NCBI GenBank assembly: GCA_021299875.1
Contig: JAJTEW010000008.1
Coordinates: 124,001 to 188,000 of the forward strand
DNA length: 64,000 bases
From: Comamonadaceae bacterium
GTDB lineage: Bacteria > Pseudomonadota > Gammaproteobacteria > Burkholderiales > Burkholderiaceae_C
Reading direction: 5' to 3'
Positions 1 through 12,329 of this stretch are shown here, one piece after another. The notes beneath the pieces were generated by a model that did no database searches, was not told the origin of the DNA, and saw only the letters and a list, made by a program, of their open reading frames with translations. Every line of letters begins with the position of its first letter. Position 1 is the stretch's first letter. The position numbers and the translations under genes were made by a program.

Positions 1-2175
<2,175 letters not shown>

Positions 2176-2182
2176 AAGGTCC

Positions 2183-5100
2183 TCAAGCCAAATCGGCCAA
2201 TGAGACTGCAGACTCCATGTCCACAGCCACGATGCGTGAAACGCCCTGCTCCTGCATGGTCACGCCAATCAATTGCTCGGCCATTTCCATGGCGATCTTG
2301 TTGTGGCTGATGAACAGGAACTGGGTCTCTTTGCCCATGCCCTTGACCAGTTTGGTGTAGCGCTCAGTGTTGGCGTCGTCCAGCGGCGCATCCACCTCGT
2401 CCAGCAAGCAAAACGGTGCCGGGTTGAGTTGAAAAATGGCAAACACCAGCGCGATGGCCGTCAGGGCTTTTTCGCCGCCCGACAGCAAGTGGATGGTCTG
2501 GTTTTTCTTTCCGGGCGGCTGCGCGAGCACCTGCACACCGGCATCCAAAATTTCGTCGCCGGTCATCACCAAGCGGGCATTACCGCCCCCAAACAACTCG
2601 GGGAACATGCGGCTGAAGTGCTCGTTGACGATCTTGAAAGTGCCACCCAGCAGCTCGCGGGTTTCGGCGTCGATTTTTCGGATCGCGTCTTCCAGCGTGT
2701 TCATCGCATCGGTCAGGTCGACGCACTGCGCGTCGAGGAACACCTTGCGCTCGCGGGAAGTGGTCAGCTCATCCAAGGCGGCCAGATTGACCGGTCCAAG
2801 CGCGGTGATTTCGCGGTGAATGCGGTCGATCTCAGCCTGCAAGCCCGTCACCCGCACCTGACCCGCCTCAATCGAAGCGGCCACGGCGGCCAAGTCGGCT
2901 TGGGCGTCGGCCAACAGCTGGGTGTATTGCTCTAGGCCCAGTCGGGCGGCTTGTTCTTTGAGCTGCAAATCGGTGATGCGTTGGCGCAGCGGGTCGAGTT
3001 CGCGCTCAAAGCTCACGCGGCGCTCGTCACTGGCGCGCAGCTTGGCCGTGAGGTCGTCGTAGGCGCTGCGACAAGCGCCCAGCGCTTGTTCGCGCTCCAA
3101 CTTGACGGCCAGCACGTTTTGCAGCCCAGCTTGCGCCGCAGCATCCGTCAGGCGGCTGAGTTCGTCGCGGGCACGTTGCATTTCGGCCTCGGTGCTGACC
3201 ACTTGCTGCTGCGCGGTCTCGATGGTGCGGTTCAGTTCGGCTCGGCGGGCATCCAGGCTGCGCTGAGAGAACTGGGCTTCTTGCGCACGGCGCTCCAAGC
3301 TGCGCTGTTGTTCGCGGCACTCGGTCAGCTTGCGCTCGGCCTCGATCACGCGCTCGTCCAGCTGGGCGTGTCGCTCTTGCGTGTCGGCCAGCTGCATGTC
3401 CAGCTCTTCAAAGCGGGCTTCGGCGGTGATGCGGCGCTCTTGCAACTCATCCAGCAAAGCCTCAATTTCGGCCAGGTCGTTGTTGATCTGATCGCTGCGG
3501 GCACGGGTCTGGGCCACCAGCTGGGACAGGCGCAAAGTCTCGACCTGCAATGCGTGGGTGCGTGACTGGCTTTCGCTGGCTTCGCGGCGCACCGTGATCA
3601 GGCGCTGCGAGGCATCGGCATAAGCCGCTTCGGCCCTCACCAGGGCGCTGCGGCTTTCTTCTGCAATCAGCGTTTGGGCGCGCAGTTGCTTGTCCAGGTT
3701 CTCAATTTCCTGAGCACGACCCAGCAAACCCGCTTGCTCGGAGTCTTGGGCGTAAAACACCACGCTGTTGAGTTGAACCGCATGACCGGCTTGCACCAAC
3801 AGGGTTTCACCCGCTTGCAGCTGGCTGCGCCAGGCCAGCGCGTCTTCCAGATTGGGGGCGATGTACCAGCCTTGCAGCCAGTCGGTCAGCAGGGCCGACA
3901 AACCGGTATCGTGCACACGCAACAAGTCGGCCAAGGGCTTGCAGCCTGCGGGCATGTCTCTTCTCGGCGAAGCCTTGCAAGCCAAAGGTGGACTGAAAAA
4001 CGACAATTTGGCCGGCGGCGCATCGCCCGCAAAGGCGCGCACCATGTCCAAGCGAGAGACTTCCAGCGCCGACAAGCGCTCACGCAGGGCCGATTCGAGG
4101 GCATTTTCCCAGCCGGATTCGATGTGGATGCGGCTCCACAGGCCCTCGAGCCCGTCCATGCCATGTTTGGCCAGCCAGGGCTTGAGCTTGCCGTCGGTGC
4201 GCACTTTGTCTTGCAAGGCCTTGAGCGCCTCTATTTTGGCGCTCAGGTCGGCCAAGCGCGCCGACTCGTCGTTGACGGCCTTTTGGCGGCTGCGGCGGTC
4301 TTCGTCCAGCGCGGGCACCTGCTCTTGCAGGTCTTGCAAGCGGGCTTCGGATTCGGCCGACAGCGCCTCGGCCTCGGCCAGTTGCTCTTGCAAGTGGAGC
4401 AGGCGCGGCTCATCGGGCGCGGTCAGGGCATTGCGGTCGGCCAACAGGCGCTCTCGGCGGCTTTCGAGCTGGCGAGATTGCTCTTCAAGGTTGCGTTGGT
4501 CTGCGGCCAGCACACCAATTTGCTGCTGCACCTGAACCACCGTGGCACGTTGAGCAATCGCGTCGTTTTGGGCTTTGCGCAGGGCCTCTTCTAAATCAGG
4601 CAAAGCCATGGCTTGGTCTTCCACCTGAGCGGCCAGCGTCATGCTTTGGTCTTCGACCATGGCCGCCTGCTCGGACAGGGTTTCCAATTCGGCTTGGGCG
4701 TCTTGGCTTCGGGTGCCCCATTGGGCGGTTTGCTCAATCAGCTGATGCAGGCGCTGCTCGGCCCGCTGCCGGCCCTCCAAGACAAAACGGATTTCGGCCT
4801 CCAGACGCCCCACTTCGGCGCTGGCCTCGTACAAAGCGCCTTGCGCTTGGTTGACCTGGTCGCCCGCCGCGTAATGCGCCTGGCGGATGGTCTCCAGATC
4901 GGCCTCCACGTGCCTCAGATCGGCCATGCGCGACTCCAGCGCATTGACCGCTTGGTCCACATCAGATTTCATGCGACCTTGGTCAGCCTCAGCGTCACGG
5001 CGTTTCAAAAACCACAACTGGTGTTGCTTGAGCGTGCTGTCGGCTTGCAGGGCGTTGTACCGGCGGGCCACTTCGGCCTGTTTTTCGAGCTTGTCCAGAT

Positions 5101-5710
5101 TGGCGTTCAGTTCGCGCAGGATGTCGTCGACCCGGGTCAGGTTCTCACGGGTGTCAGACAGTCGGTTTTCGGTCTCGCGGCGGCGTTCTTTGTATTTGGA
5201 AACACCAGCGGCTTCCTCCAGAAACAGTCGCAGTTCCTCGGGGCGTGACTCGATGATGCGGCTGATGGTGCCCTGGCCGATGATGGCGTAGGCGCGTGGG
5301 CCCAGGCCGGTGCCCAAAAACACGTCTTGCACGTCTCGGCGACGCACCGGTTGGTTGTTGATGTAGTAGCTGCTGTTGCCGTCACGGGTCAGCACGCGCT
5401 TGACAGCGATTTCGGCAAACTGGCCCCACTGGCCACCGGCGCGGTGGTCGGCATTGTCAAAGACCAGCTCCACGCTGGCGCGGCTGGCGGGTTTGCGGGT
5501 GTTGGTGCCGTTGAAAATCACGTCCTGCATGGACTCGCCACGCAACTCAGACGCCTTGGATTCGCCCAGCACCCACCGCACCGCGTCCATGATGTTGGAT
5601 TTGCCGCAACCGTTGGGCCCGACCACCCCCACCAACTGCCCAGGGAGCATGAAATTGGTCGGTTCGGCAAACGATTTGAAGCCGGAAAGCTTGATGGAAT
5701 TGAGGCGCAC
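2183..5710 (-). CDS. smc: Chromosome segregation protein SMC
   Basis: 1175 aa; MRLNSIKLSGFKSFAEPTNF, Walker A VGPNGCGKSNIMDAVRWVLGES, coiled coils, hinge, and C-terminal LLSGGEKALTAIALVFAIF...CLLDEVDAPLDDAN. Confidence 0.98.
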   Translation of the reverse strand: MRLNSIKLSGFKSFAEPTNFMLPGQLVGVVGPNGCGKSNIMDAVRWVLGESKASELRGESMQDVIFNGTNTRKPASRASVELVFDNADHRAGGQWGQFAEIAVKRVLTRDGNSSYYINNQPVRRRDVQDVFLGTGLGPRAYAIIGQGTISRIIESRPEELRLFLEEAAGVSKYKERRRETENRLSDTRENLTRVDDILRELNANLDKLEKQAEVARRYNALQADSTLKQHQLWFLKRRDAEADQGRMKSDVDQAVNALESRMADLRHVEADLETIRQAHYAAGDQVNQAQGALYEASAEVGRLEAEIRFVLEGRQRAEQRLHQLIEQTAQWGTRSQDAQAELETLSEQAAMVEDQSMTLAAQVEDQAMALPDLEEALRKAQNDAIAQRATVVQVQQQIGVLAADQRNLEEQSRQLESRRERLLADRNALTAPDEPRLLHLQEQLAEAEALSAESEARLQDLQEQVPALDEDRRSRQKAVNDESARLADLSAKIEALKALQDKVRTDGKLKPWLAKHGMDGLEGLWSRIHIESGWENALESALRERLSALEVSRLDMVRAFAGDAPPAKLSFFSPPLACKASPRRDMPAGCKPLADLLRVHDTGLSALLTDWLQGWYIAPNLEDALAWRSQLQAGETLLVQAGHAVQLNSVVFYAQDSEQAGLLGRAQEIENLDKQLRAQTLIAEESRSALVRAEAAYADASQRLITVRREASESQSRTHALQVETLRLSQLVAQTRARSDQINNDLAEIEALLDELQERRITAEARFEELDMQLADTQERHAQLDERVIEAERKLTECREQQRSLERRAQEAQFSQRSLDARRAELNRTIETAQQQVVSTEAEMQRARDELSRLTDAAAQAGLQNVLAVKLEREQALGACRSAYDDLTAKLRASDERRVSFERELDPLRQRITDLQLKEQAARLGLEQYTQLLADAQADLAAVAASIEAGQVRVTGLQAEIDRIHREITALGPVNLAALDELTTSRERKVFLDAQCVDLTDAMNTLEDAIRKIDAETRELLGGTFKIVNEHFSRMFPELFGGGNARLVMTGDEILDAGVQVLAQPPGKKNQTIHLLSGGEKALTAIALVFAIFQLNPAPFCLLDEVDAPLDDANTERYTKLVKGMGKETQFLFISHNKIAMEMAEQLIGVTMQEQGVSRIVAVDMESAVSLADLA

Positions 5711-5849
5711 GGCGGTAAGGAGTCGGTCTCTGGATGAATAAGAACGGCAATGTTAACTGACAGGGCTGGTCAAGATGCCATGGCGACCCACCAAAGTCTG
5801 CAAAAACCTCAACCGAGAAATCAGCCCATGCATCCCGGATAATCGGGTC

Positions 5850-7064
5850 ATGAACCCCCTTCTTGCCAAGCTGCAACCCTACCCCTTTGAACGGCTCAAA
5901 CAACTGTTCGCCAGCGTCGTCCCCGACCCTGCTTTGAAACCCATCAGTTTAGGCATCGGTGAGCCCAAGCACGCCACACCGACCTTCATTCAAGAAGCTC
6001 TCAAGGCATCGGTGGCCAACGGTTTGTCAGCTTACCCGGCCACAGCAGGCGAGCCGGCCTTGCGCAAAGCCTGCGCCGCTTGGCTGCAAACCCGCTACCA
6101 ATTGATTCTGGACCCCCTCACCCAGGTGCTGCCAGTCAACGGATCGCGTGAGGCACTGTTTGCCTTGACGCAGACCGTGATCGACCCCACGCGCCCCGGC
6201 GCAACGGTGGTCAGCCCCAACCCTTTTTATCAAATCTATGAAGGCGCGGCCTTGCTGTCGGGGGCTGAGCCCTTTTACGTGCCCAGCGACCCCGCGCGAA
6301 ACTTTGCCAACGACTGGGACGGGGTGCCCGCCGAGGTCTGGGCCCGCACGCAGCTGTTGTTTGTCTGTTCGCCTGGCAACCCCACGGGCGCGGTCATGCC
6401 CCTGTCGGAATGGCAAAAGCTGTTTGCCCTGTCCGACCAACACGGTTTCGTCATTGCGTCGGACGAGTGCTACAGCGAGATTTATTTCCGAGAAGAAGCG
6501 CCTTTGGGGGGGCTGGAAGCCGCCCACCAGCTGGGCCGCACCGACTTCAAGCGCCTGATCGCCTTCACCAGCTTGAGCAAGCGCAGCAATGTGCCGGGCC
6601 TGCGCAGCGGTTTTGTGGCGGGCGACGCGGCCATCATCCAACAGTTCTTGCTCTACCGCACCTACCATGGCAGCGCCATGAGTCCCGTGGTGCAATCGGC
6701 CAGCGTGGCCGCATGGGGTGACGAAACCCATGTGGTGGACAACCGCAACCAGTACCGCACCAAGTTCGCCCAGGTCACACCTGTACTGGCCCAGGTGCTG
6801 GATGTGAAACTGCCCGACGCCAGTTTTTACCTGTGGGCTGGTGTGCCTGCGGGCTGGGAAGGCGACGACGCTGCGTTTGCCAAGGCGCTTTACGAAGCAG
6901 AGAGCGTCACGGTGCTGCCCGGCAGCTACTTGGCGAGGCATTTCAACGGCGCCAACCCGGGCCAGGGCCGAATCCGCATGGCCTTGGTCGCTGAGACCTC
7001 CGAATGCCTGGAAGCGGCCAAGCGCATCGCCCGTTTTGTACGTGCCTACCCCAGCAAAGTCTGA
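5850..7064 (+). CDS. dapC: Succinyldiaminopimelate transaminase DapC (PLP aminotransferase)
   Basis: MNPLLAKLQPYPFERLKQLF... with class I/II aminotransferase motif SLSKRSNVPGLRSGF; directly upstream of dapE. ORF track start 5775 trimmed to the likely internal ATG. Confidence 0.92.
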   Translation: MNPLLAKLQPYPFERLKQLFASVVPDPALKPISLGIGEPKHATPTFIQEALKASVANGLSAYPATAGEPALRKACAAWLQTRYQLILDPLTQVLPVNGSREALFALTQTVIDPTRPGATVVSPNPFYQIYEGAALLSGAEPFYVPSDPARNFANDWDGVPAEVWARTQLLFVCSPGNPTGAVMPLSEWQKLFALSDQHGFVIASDECYSEIYFREEAPLGGLEAAHQLGRTDFKRLIAFTSLSKRSNVPGLRSGFVAGDAAIIQQFLLYRTYHGSAMSPVVQSASVAAWGDETHVVDNRNQYRTKFAQVTPVLAQVLDVKLPDASFYLWAGVPAGWEGDDAAFAKALYEAESVTVLPGSYLARHFNGANPGQGRIRMALVAETSECLEAAKRIARFVRAYPSKV

Positions 7065-7067
7065 ACC

Positions 7068-8240
7068 ATGAACACCGCCACCCCCTGTCACGACACCCTG
7101 CGCCTGGCCGAGCAGCTGATTTCCAAACCTTCGGTCACGCCCAACGATGCAGGCTGCCTGGACTTGATCGCCGACGCCCTGAAGCCGCTGGGCTTTGAAT
7201 GTGAATTCATGGATTCTGGCCCGGACACCTTCCGGGTGCGCAACCTCTGGGCCAAGCGCGCAGGCAGCACGCGCCAAACCCTGGCCTTTGCTGGCCACAC
7301 CGACGTGGTGCCCACCGGACCGCTCACGCAATGGGACAGCGACCCCTTCACACCCACCCACCGCGACGGCAAATTGTTTGGCCGGGGCGCGAGCGACATG
7401 AAAACATCTTTGGCAGCCATGGTCGTGGCGGTACAAGAGTTTCTGGCCCACAACCCCGAGCCGAAGCTTGGCATTGCCTTTTTGCTGACCAGCGACGAGG
7501 AAGGCCCGGCCCTGGACGGCACGGTGGTGGTGTGCAAAGCGCTCCAAGCCCGTGGCGAAGCGCCGCAGTTCTGCATTGTGGGTGAGCCCACCTCTGTGCT
7601 GCGAACAGGCGACATGATCAAGAACGGCCGACGCGGCACGATGAGCGGCAAGCTGACGGTGAAGGGCGTGCAAGGCCACATTGCCTACCCGCACATGGCC
7701 GACAACCCGATCCACAGGCTGGCCCCAGCGTTGGCCGAACTGGTGGCAATCCGCTGGGACGAGGGCAATGCCTTTTTCCCGCCCACCAGCTGGCAGGTGA
7801 GCAACCTCCACGCGGGCACGGGCGCGAGCAACGTGATCCCGGGCGACTGCACGGTGGATTTCAACTTCCGCTTTTGCACCGAGTCGGCACCCGAGAGCCT
7901 GCAACAGCGACTGACCGCCGTTCTGGACAAGCATGACCTCCAGTACGAACTGACATGGACGATCGGAGGCCTGCCCTTTTTGACCACCCCCGGCAGCTTG
8001 GTGGCCGCAGTGCAACAAGCCATTGCCGACGAAACCGGCCTGACCACAGAACTGTCCACCACCGGCGGCACCAGCGACGGCCGCTTCATCGCGCAAATCT
8101 GCCCGCAAGTGATCGAGTTCGGCCCCCCCAACGCGACGATTCACAAGGTCAACGAGCATGTGGCGCTGAGTGACATCGCGCCGCTCAAGGGCGTCTACCG
8201 CCGCACGCTGGAACAACTCAACGCGGGCCTGTCCGCATGA
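7068..8240 (+). CDS. dapE: Succinyl-diaminopimelate desuccinylase DapE
   Basis: M20 peptidase motifs [47 protein letters not shown]. Confidence 0.97.
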   Translation: MNTATPCHDTLRLAEQLISKPSVTPNDAGCLDLIADALKPLGFECEFMDSGPDTFRVRNLWAKRAGSTRQTLAFAGHTDVVPTGPLTQWDSDPFTPTHRDGKLFGRGASDMKTSLAAMVVAVQEFLAHNPEPKLGIAFLLTSDEEGPALDGTVVVCKALQARGEAPQFCIVGEPTSVLRTGDMIKNGRRGTMSGKLTVKGVQGHIAYPHMADNPIHRLAPALAELVAIRWDEGNAFFPPTSWQVSNLHAGTGASNVIPGDCTVDFNFRFCTESAPESLQQRLTAVLDKHDLQYELTWTIGGLPFLTTPGSLVAAVQQAIADETGLTTELSTTGGTSDGRFIAQICPQVIEFGPPNATIHKVNEHVALSDIAPLKGVYRRTLEQLNAGLSA

Positions 8241-9115
8241 GCGCCTTGACCCTTTCGGGTTTGATCACGGCATCGGCAGAGCGAATGACGCAAGCGGGCG
8301 TGGCATTCGGCCACGGCACGCTCAACGCCTTTGACGAAGCCGTCTGGCTGGTGCTGTGGCGACTGGGTTTGCCGCTGGACACCGATCTGGACGAAATGGC
8401 CGAGCAAACCGTCACGCCCGAGCAGCAAGCCGCTTGTGCGGCGCTGATCGAAGAGCGCATCGCCACCCGCAAGCCCGCCGCCTACCTGACCCAAGAAGCC
8501 TGGCTACAAGGTGTGTCGTTTTACATCGATGAGCGCGCCATCGTGCCGCGCAGCCTGATCGCCGAGGTGCTGGCCGACGGCACCATCGACGCTTGGCTGT
8601 CGGATCAGACCACCCGCGTGCTGGATTTGTGCACCGGCAACGGCAGCCTGGCCGTGCTGGCGGCATTGGCTTGGCCCGAGGTGCACGTCACCGGCGCTGA
8701 CATTTCGGAAGACGCGCTGGCCGTGGCCACCATCAATGTGGAGCGTCACGACGTGCAAGCGCGCGTCCAACTGATCTACAGCGACGGCTTGGGTGCATTG
8801 CCGGGCCCGTTTGACCTCATCTTGTGCAACCCGCCCTATGTGTGTCAGGCCAGCATGGACGCGCTGCCTGCTGAATACCGCGCCGAGCCTGAGCTGGCGC
8901 TGGCCGGGGGCATGGATGGCATGGACTTTGTGCGCCAGCTGTTCAAGGATGCGCCATCGCGAATGAGCGAACAGGCTATTTTGGTGCTGGAAATCGGCAA
9001 CGAGATGGCACACTTCATGGCGGCATTTCCCGAACTCGAAGTGGCTTGGCTGGACACCAGCGCGGGCGACGATCAGGTGCTGCTGATCTCCCGCGAAGCC
9101 CTGCTCAGCTTGTGA
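8237..9115 (+). CDS. prmB: 50S ribosomal protein L3 N5-glutamine methyltransferase PrmB
   Basis: [20 protein letters not shown] motif and catalytic NPPY (LCNPPYV); overlaps dapE stop by 4 nt. Confidence 0.93.
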   Translation: MSALTLSGLITASAERMTQAGVAFGHGTLNAFDEAVWLVLWRLGLPLDTDLDEMAEQTVTPEQQAACAALIEERIATRKPAAYLTQEAWLQGVSFYIDERAIVPRSLIAEVLADGTIDAWLSDQTTRVLDLCTGNGSLAVLAALAWPEVHVTGADISEDALAVATINVERHDVQARVQLIYSDGLGALPGPFDLILCNPPYVCQASMDALPAEYRAEPELALAGGMDGMDFVRQLFKDAPSRMSEQAILVLEIGNEMAHFMAAFPELEVAWLDTSAGDDQVLLISREALLSL

Positions 9116-9271
9116 ATGCCCGCCCTGCTGGTTGGGGAAACGAACAAACTTTCAACGCGCCACCGCACTGACAGGCACATCGGCGAAAATGGCAGGTTAT
9201 GCCCATTGAGTTCAGTCTCTCCAAACTGACCTCGCTCCCCATACCGGCAACCGTTCCGGACACTGCTTTTC

Positions 9272-11332
9272 ATGATCAATCTTAAAAACGTCACCCTGCG
9301 CCGAGGCACCAAGGTGCTGCTGGACAAAGCTTCTGTCACTCTCAACCCCGGAGAAAAAGTCGGTTTGGTTGGGCGCAACGGGGCGGGTAAATCCACCTTG
9401 TTTGCGTTGTTCAACGGGACCCTGACCGAGGATGGGGGCGATTTTGAGATGCCGCGCCAGTGGCGCATGGGTCAGGTGGCGCAAAACATGCCCGAGACCG
9501 ACCAGCCTGCATCAGACTTTGTTCTGGAGGGTGACACCCGCCTGGCCGAATTGCGCCAGCGCCTGGTGGCCGCCGAAGCCAGCGGCGACGGCATGGAAAT
9601 GGCCCACGTTTACACCGACCTGGCCGATGCAGGCGATCACGACGCCCTGCCCCGCGCCGAAGCTTTGATCTTGGGTCTGGGCTTTCGGGTGGACGAGCTG
9701 AACAACCCGGTCAACAGCTTTTCGGGTGGCTGGCGCATGCGCCTGCAGCTGGCCCGTGCACTGATGTGTCCATCGGACATCTTGCTGTTGGACGAACCGA
9801 CCAACCACCTGGACTTGGACGCGTTGGTCTGGCTGGAAGCCTGGTTGCAGCGTTACACCGGCACCATGATCGTGATCAGCCACGACCGTGAATTTTTGGA
9901 TGCCGTGACCAACGTCACCTTGCACATTGACCACGCCAAGCTGATGCGCTACGGCAGCAACTACAGCGGCTTTGAAATCTTGCGCGCTCAGCAGATGGAA
10001 CTGCAACAGGCCTCGTTTGCCAAGCAGCAAGACAAGATCGCGCACCTGCAAAAGTTCATCAACAGATTCAAGGCGCAGGCCAGCAAGGCCAAACAGGCGC
10101 AAAGCCGGGTCAAGGCCCTCGAGCGCATGGAAAAAGTGGCGCCACTGCTGGCCGATGCCGAATTCACCTTTGGCTTCAAGGAGCCCAACAACCTGCCCAA
10201 CCCGATGTTGGCCATCAGCGACGCCAGCTTTGGTTACACCGTGGACGATGAACCCAAAGCCATCTTGCATGACGTCAGCAAATCGGTTTTGGCGGGCCAG
10301 CGCATCGGTATCTTGGGGGCCAACGGTCAGGGCAAATCGACCCTGGTCAAGACGATTGCCCGCACCATGCCGCTGCTGGCAGGGACGCTGACCGAGGGAA
10401 AGGGCCTGAACATCGGCTACTTTGCTCAGCAAGAACTCGATGTGTTGCACCCCAATGACAACCCGCTGGAGCACATGATCCGCCTGGCCAAAGAGCTGGG
10501 GCCGGGCAGCGGCGAACCCAGCCGCGAGCAGGATCTGCGCAATTACCTGGGCACTTTCAACTTTTCAGGTGACATGGTCAAGCAGACCGTAGGCTCCATG
10601 AGCGGCGGGGAAAAAGCCCGTTTGGTGCTGGCCATGATCGTTTGGCAACGGCCTAATTTGCTCCTTTTGGACGAGCCCACCAACCACCTGGACTTGGCCA
10701 CGCGCGAGGCGCTGTCCATGGCACTCAATGAATTTGAAGGCACCGTCATGCTGGTCAGCCACGACCGCGCCTTGCTGCGCGCCGTATGCGACGAGTTCTG
10801 GATGGTGGGTCGAGGCAAAGTCGAACCGTTTGATGGCGATCTGGACGATTACCAGAAGTACCTGCTGGAAGAGTCCAAGCGCTTGCGTGAAGTGGCCAAA
10901 AATACGGCTCGGGATGCTGCGGTCCCCAGTGTCAGTGCGGTCACCCAAGCCCCTGCTCCAGCAGTGGACACGCCTTCAGTCCCAGCGCGCAACACCACAG
11001 CCTCCACCACGATCGCGACCAACACATCGAAGACACCTGCCAACCCAGCCGTTGCCAGCAGCGCCGAGCAACGCAAAATCGAGGCCCAAAAACGTCAGCA
11101 ATTGGCCACACAAACGCGACCCTTGAAAAAAGAGCTGGAGCAAAACGAGCAACGCATGGCCAGCATCGAAGCCGAAAAAACAAGCCTGGAAGCCCTGCTG
11201 ACAACGTCCATTTCCCCAGCCGACATGGCCAACGCAGGCCGTCGGCTCAAAGCCTTGGCCGACGAGGTCAGCGCTCTGGAAGAACGCTGGCTCGAACTGA
11301 CCTCCAAACTGGAAGAAGCTGCAGCCGCATGA
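9272..11332 (+). CDS. ABC-F family ATPase (YheS/Uup-like)
   Basis: Two ATP-binding cassettes (GRNGAGKSTLF; GANGQGKSTLV), two signature/Walker B pairs (LLLDEPTNHLDL), inter-domain linker and C-terminal coiled coil, no TM segments. Confidence 0.92.
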   Translation: MINLKNVTLRRGTKVLLDKASVTLNPGEKVGLVGRNGAGKSTLFALFNGTLTEDGGDFEMPRQWRMGQVAQNMPETDQPASDFVLEGDTRLAELRQRLVAAEASGDGMEMAHVYTDLADAGDHDALPRAEALILGLGFRVDELNNPVNSFSGGWRMRLQLARALMCPSDILLLDEPTNHLDLDALVWLEAWLQRYTGTMIVISHDREFLDAVTNVTLHIDHAKLMRYGSNYSGFEILRAQQMELQQASFAKQQDKIAHLQKFINRFKAQASKAKQAQSRVKALERMEKVAPLLADAEFTFGFKEPNNLPNPMLAISDASFGYTVDDEPKAILHDVSKSVLAGQRIGILGANGQGKSTLVKTIARTMPLLAGTLTEGKGLNIGYFAQQELDVLHPNDNPLEHMIRLAKELGPGSGEPSREQDLRNYLGTFNFSGDMVKQTVGSMSGGEKARLVLAMIVWQRPNLLLLDEPTNHLDLATREALSMALNEFEGTVMLVSHDRALLRAVCDEFWMVGRGKVEPFDGDLDDYQKYLLEESKRLREVAKNTARDAAVPSVSAVTQAPAPAVDTPSVPARNTTASTTIATNTSKTPANPAVASSAEQRKIEAQKRQQLATQTRPLKKELEQNEQRMASIEAEKTSLEALLTTSISPADMANAGRRLKALADEVSALEERWLELTSKLEEAAAA

Positions 11333-11468
11333 CTGAGCGCCCCAAGCCGGAATGCGCGGCATTCGTCCGTGCAGTTTTCGTGCGACAGGTCTTCAAAGCT
11401 TCTGCGGCAAAGTCTGTTGGATGACCCCCCAAGACGAAATAAAGGCTTGCGCGAAACCAGGCATGCAT

Positions 11469-11506
11469 GAAAAAAGCACTTTGAATCGAAATCCAAAGTG
11501 CTTTTA
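11469..11506 (-). terminator. Rho-independent terminator downstream of tRNA-Lys
   Basis: Reverse strand AAAGCACTTTGGATTTCGATTCAAAGTGCTTTTTTC: stem AAAGCACTTTG/CAAAGTGCTTT followed by a T run. Confidence 0.85.
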
Positions 11507-11510
11507 AATT

Positions 11511-11586
11511 TGGTGGGACCAGCGGGGGTCGAACCCACGACAAACGGATTAAAAGTCCGCTGCTCTACCAACTGAGCTATGGTCCC
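11511..11586 (-). tRNA. tRNA-Lys (anticodon UUU), CCA encoded
   Basis: GGGACCATAGCTCAGTTGGTAGAGCAGCGGACTTTTAATCCGTTTGTCGTGGGTTCGACCCCCGCTGGTCCCACCA: full cloverleaf, anticodon loop CUUUUAA. Confidence 0.97.
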
Positions 11587-12329
11587 AATGCTGTGGTGCA
11601 GCGCACTGTAGCAAGAGTCAACGAGCCGTCACCATCGATGGCACATGAGGCGTCCGGAGGCGCCACAGACTCTCGGCTGAACACCCCTTGAACGCCCATG
11701 CGCTGCTCACCTCGCGCGGCATGGTGGTGCTTGCGCAAACGGTAACGCAATTGGGCCAGCAAGGGGTCGTGTGTGATGCGCGACAAATCGTCCACATCCA
11801 CCTTGTGCGCCAACCGTTTGCCGCCAGCAGCGCCGACGGTGATGAAGCCCACGCCCATCTGGGTCGCCCAGTGGGCCAAAGACACTTTGGCCTTGACCTG
11901 ATCGCAGGCGTCGATCAGCGCATCCGGAATCTCACCCAGCAAAGCAGGCCAGTTCTCAGGCGTCACAAAATCGTCCACCACATCCACCCTGCAAGCGGGA
12001 TTGATTTGGGCAATGCGCGCTTGCATGGCCAACACCTTCGACAGTCCCGTGGTCACAGTCAGCGCATGGATCTGGCGGTTGATGTTGGACTCTGCAATGT
12101 GGTCCATGTCGATCAAGGTCAACCGCCCCACGCCCGAGCGGGCCAGAGCCTCTGCAGACCAAGAGCCCACGCCACCCAAACCCACCACCACCACATGCGC
12201 TTGGCGAATCCGTTGAGCGCCTGACACACCATAAAGGCGTTGTAAGCCGCCAAAGCGGCGTGCATCGTCGGTTTCACCGGCGAGCGACTGTGCGGCATCG
12301 GGTTCATGCATCAGGGCAACCCCGCTCAT
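11577..12329 (-). CDS. tcdA: tRNA threonylcarbamoyladenosine dehydratase TcdA (CsdL), apparently C-terminally shortened
   Basis: VVVGLGGVGSWSAEALARSGVGRLTLIDMDHIAESNINRQIHAL...VDVVDDFVTPEN (E1-like fold, TcdA family). ATG at 12329 overlaps an alternative-frame yeeE stop (ATGA). Stop at 11577-11579 lies inside the tRNA-Lys gene. Confidence 0.88.
   Translation of the reverse strand: MSGVALMHEPDAAQSLAGETDDARRFGGLQRLYGVSGAQRIRQAHVVVVGLGGVGSWSAEALARSGVGRLTLIDMDHIAESNINRQIHALTVTTGLSKVLAMQARIAQINPACRVDVVDDFVTPENWPALLGEIPDALIDACDQVKAKVSLAHWATQMGVGFITVGAAGGKRLAHKVDVDDLSRITHDPLLAQLRYRLRKHHHAARGEQRMGVQGVFSRESVAPPDASCAIDGDGSLTLATVRCTTALGP

Noticed and set aside
6027-8216. 729-aa minus-strand ORF antisense to dapC/dapE
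   Set aside because: Shadow ORF from high-GC codon bias; Arg/Gly/His/Gln-rich composition with no domain, while the opposite strand encodes clear dapC and dapE.
11095-11571. Minus-strand ORF beginning MVEQRTFNPFVVGSTPAGPTKF
   Set aside because: Its N-terminus is a translation of the tRNA-Lys gene, a well-known artefactual ORF type.
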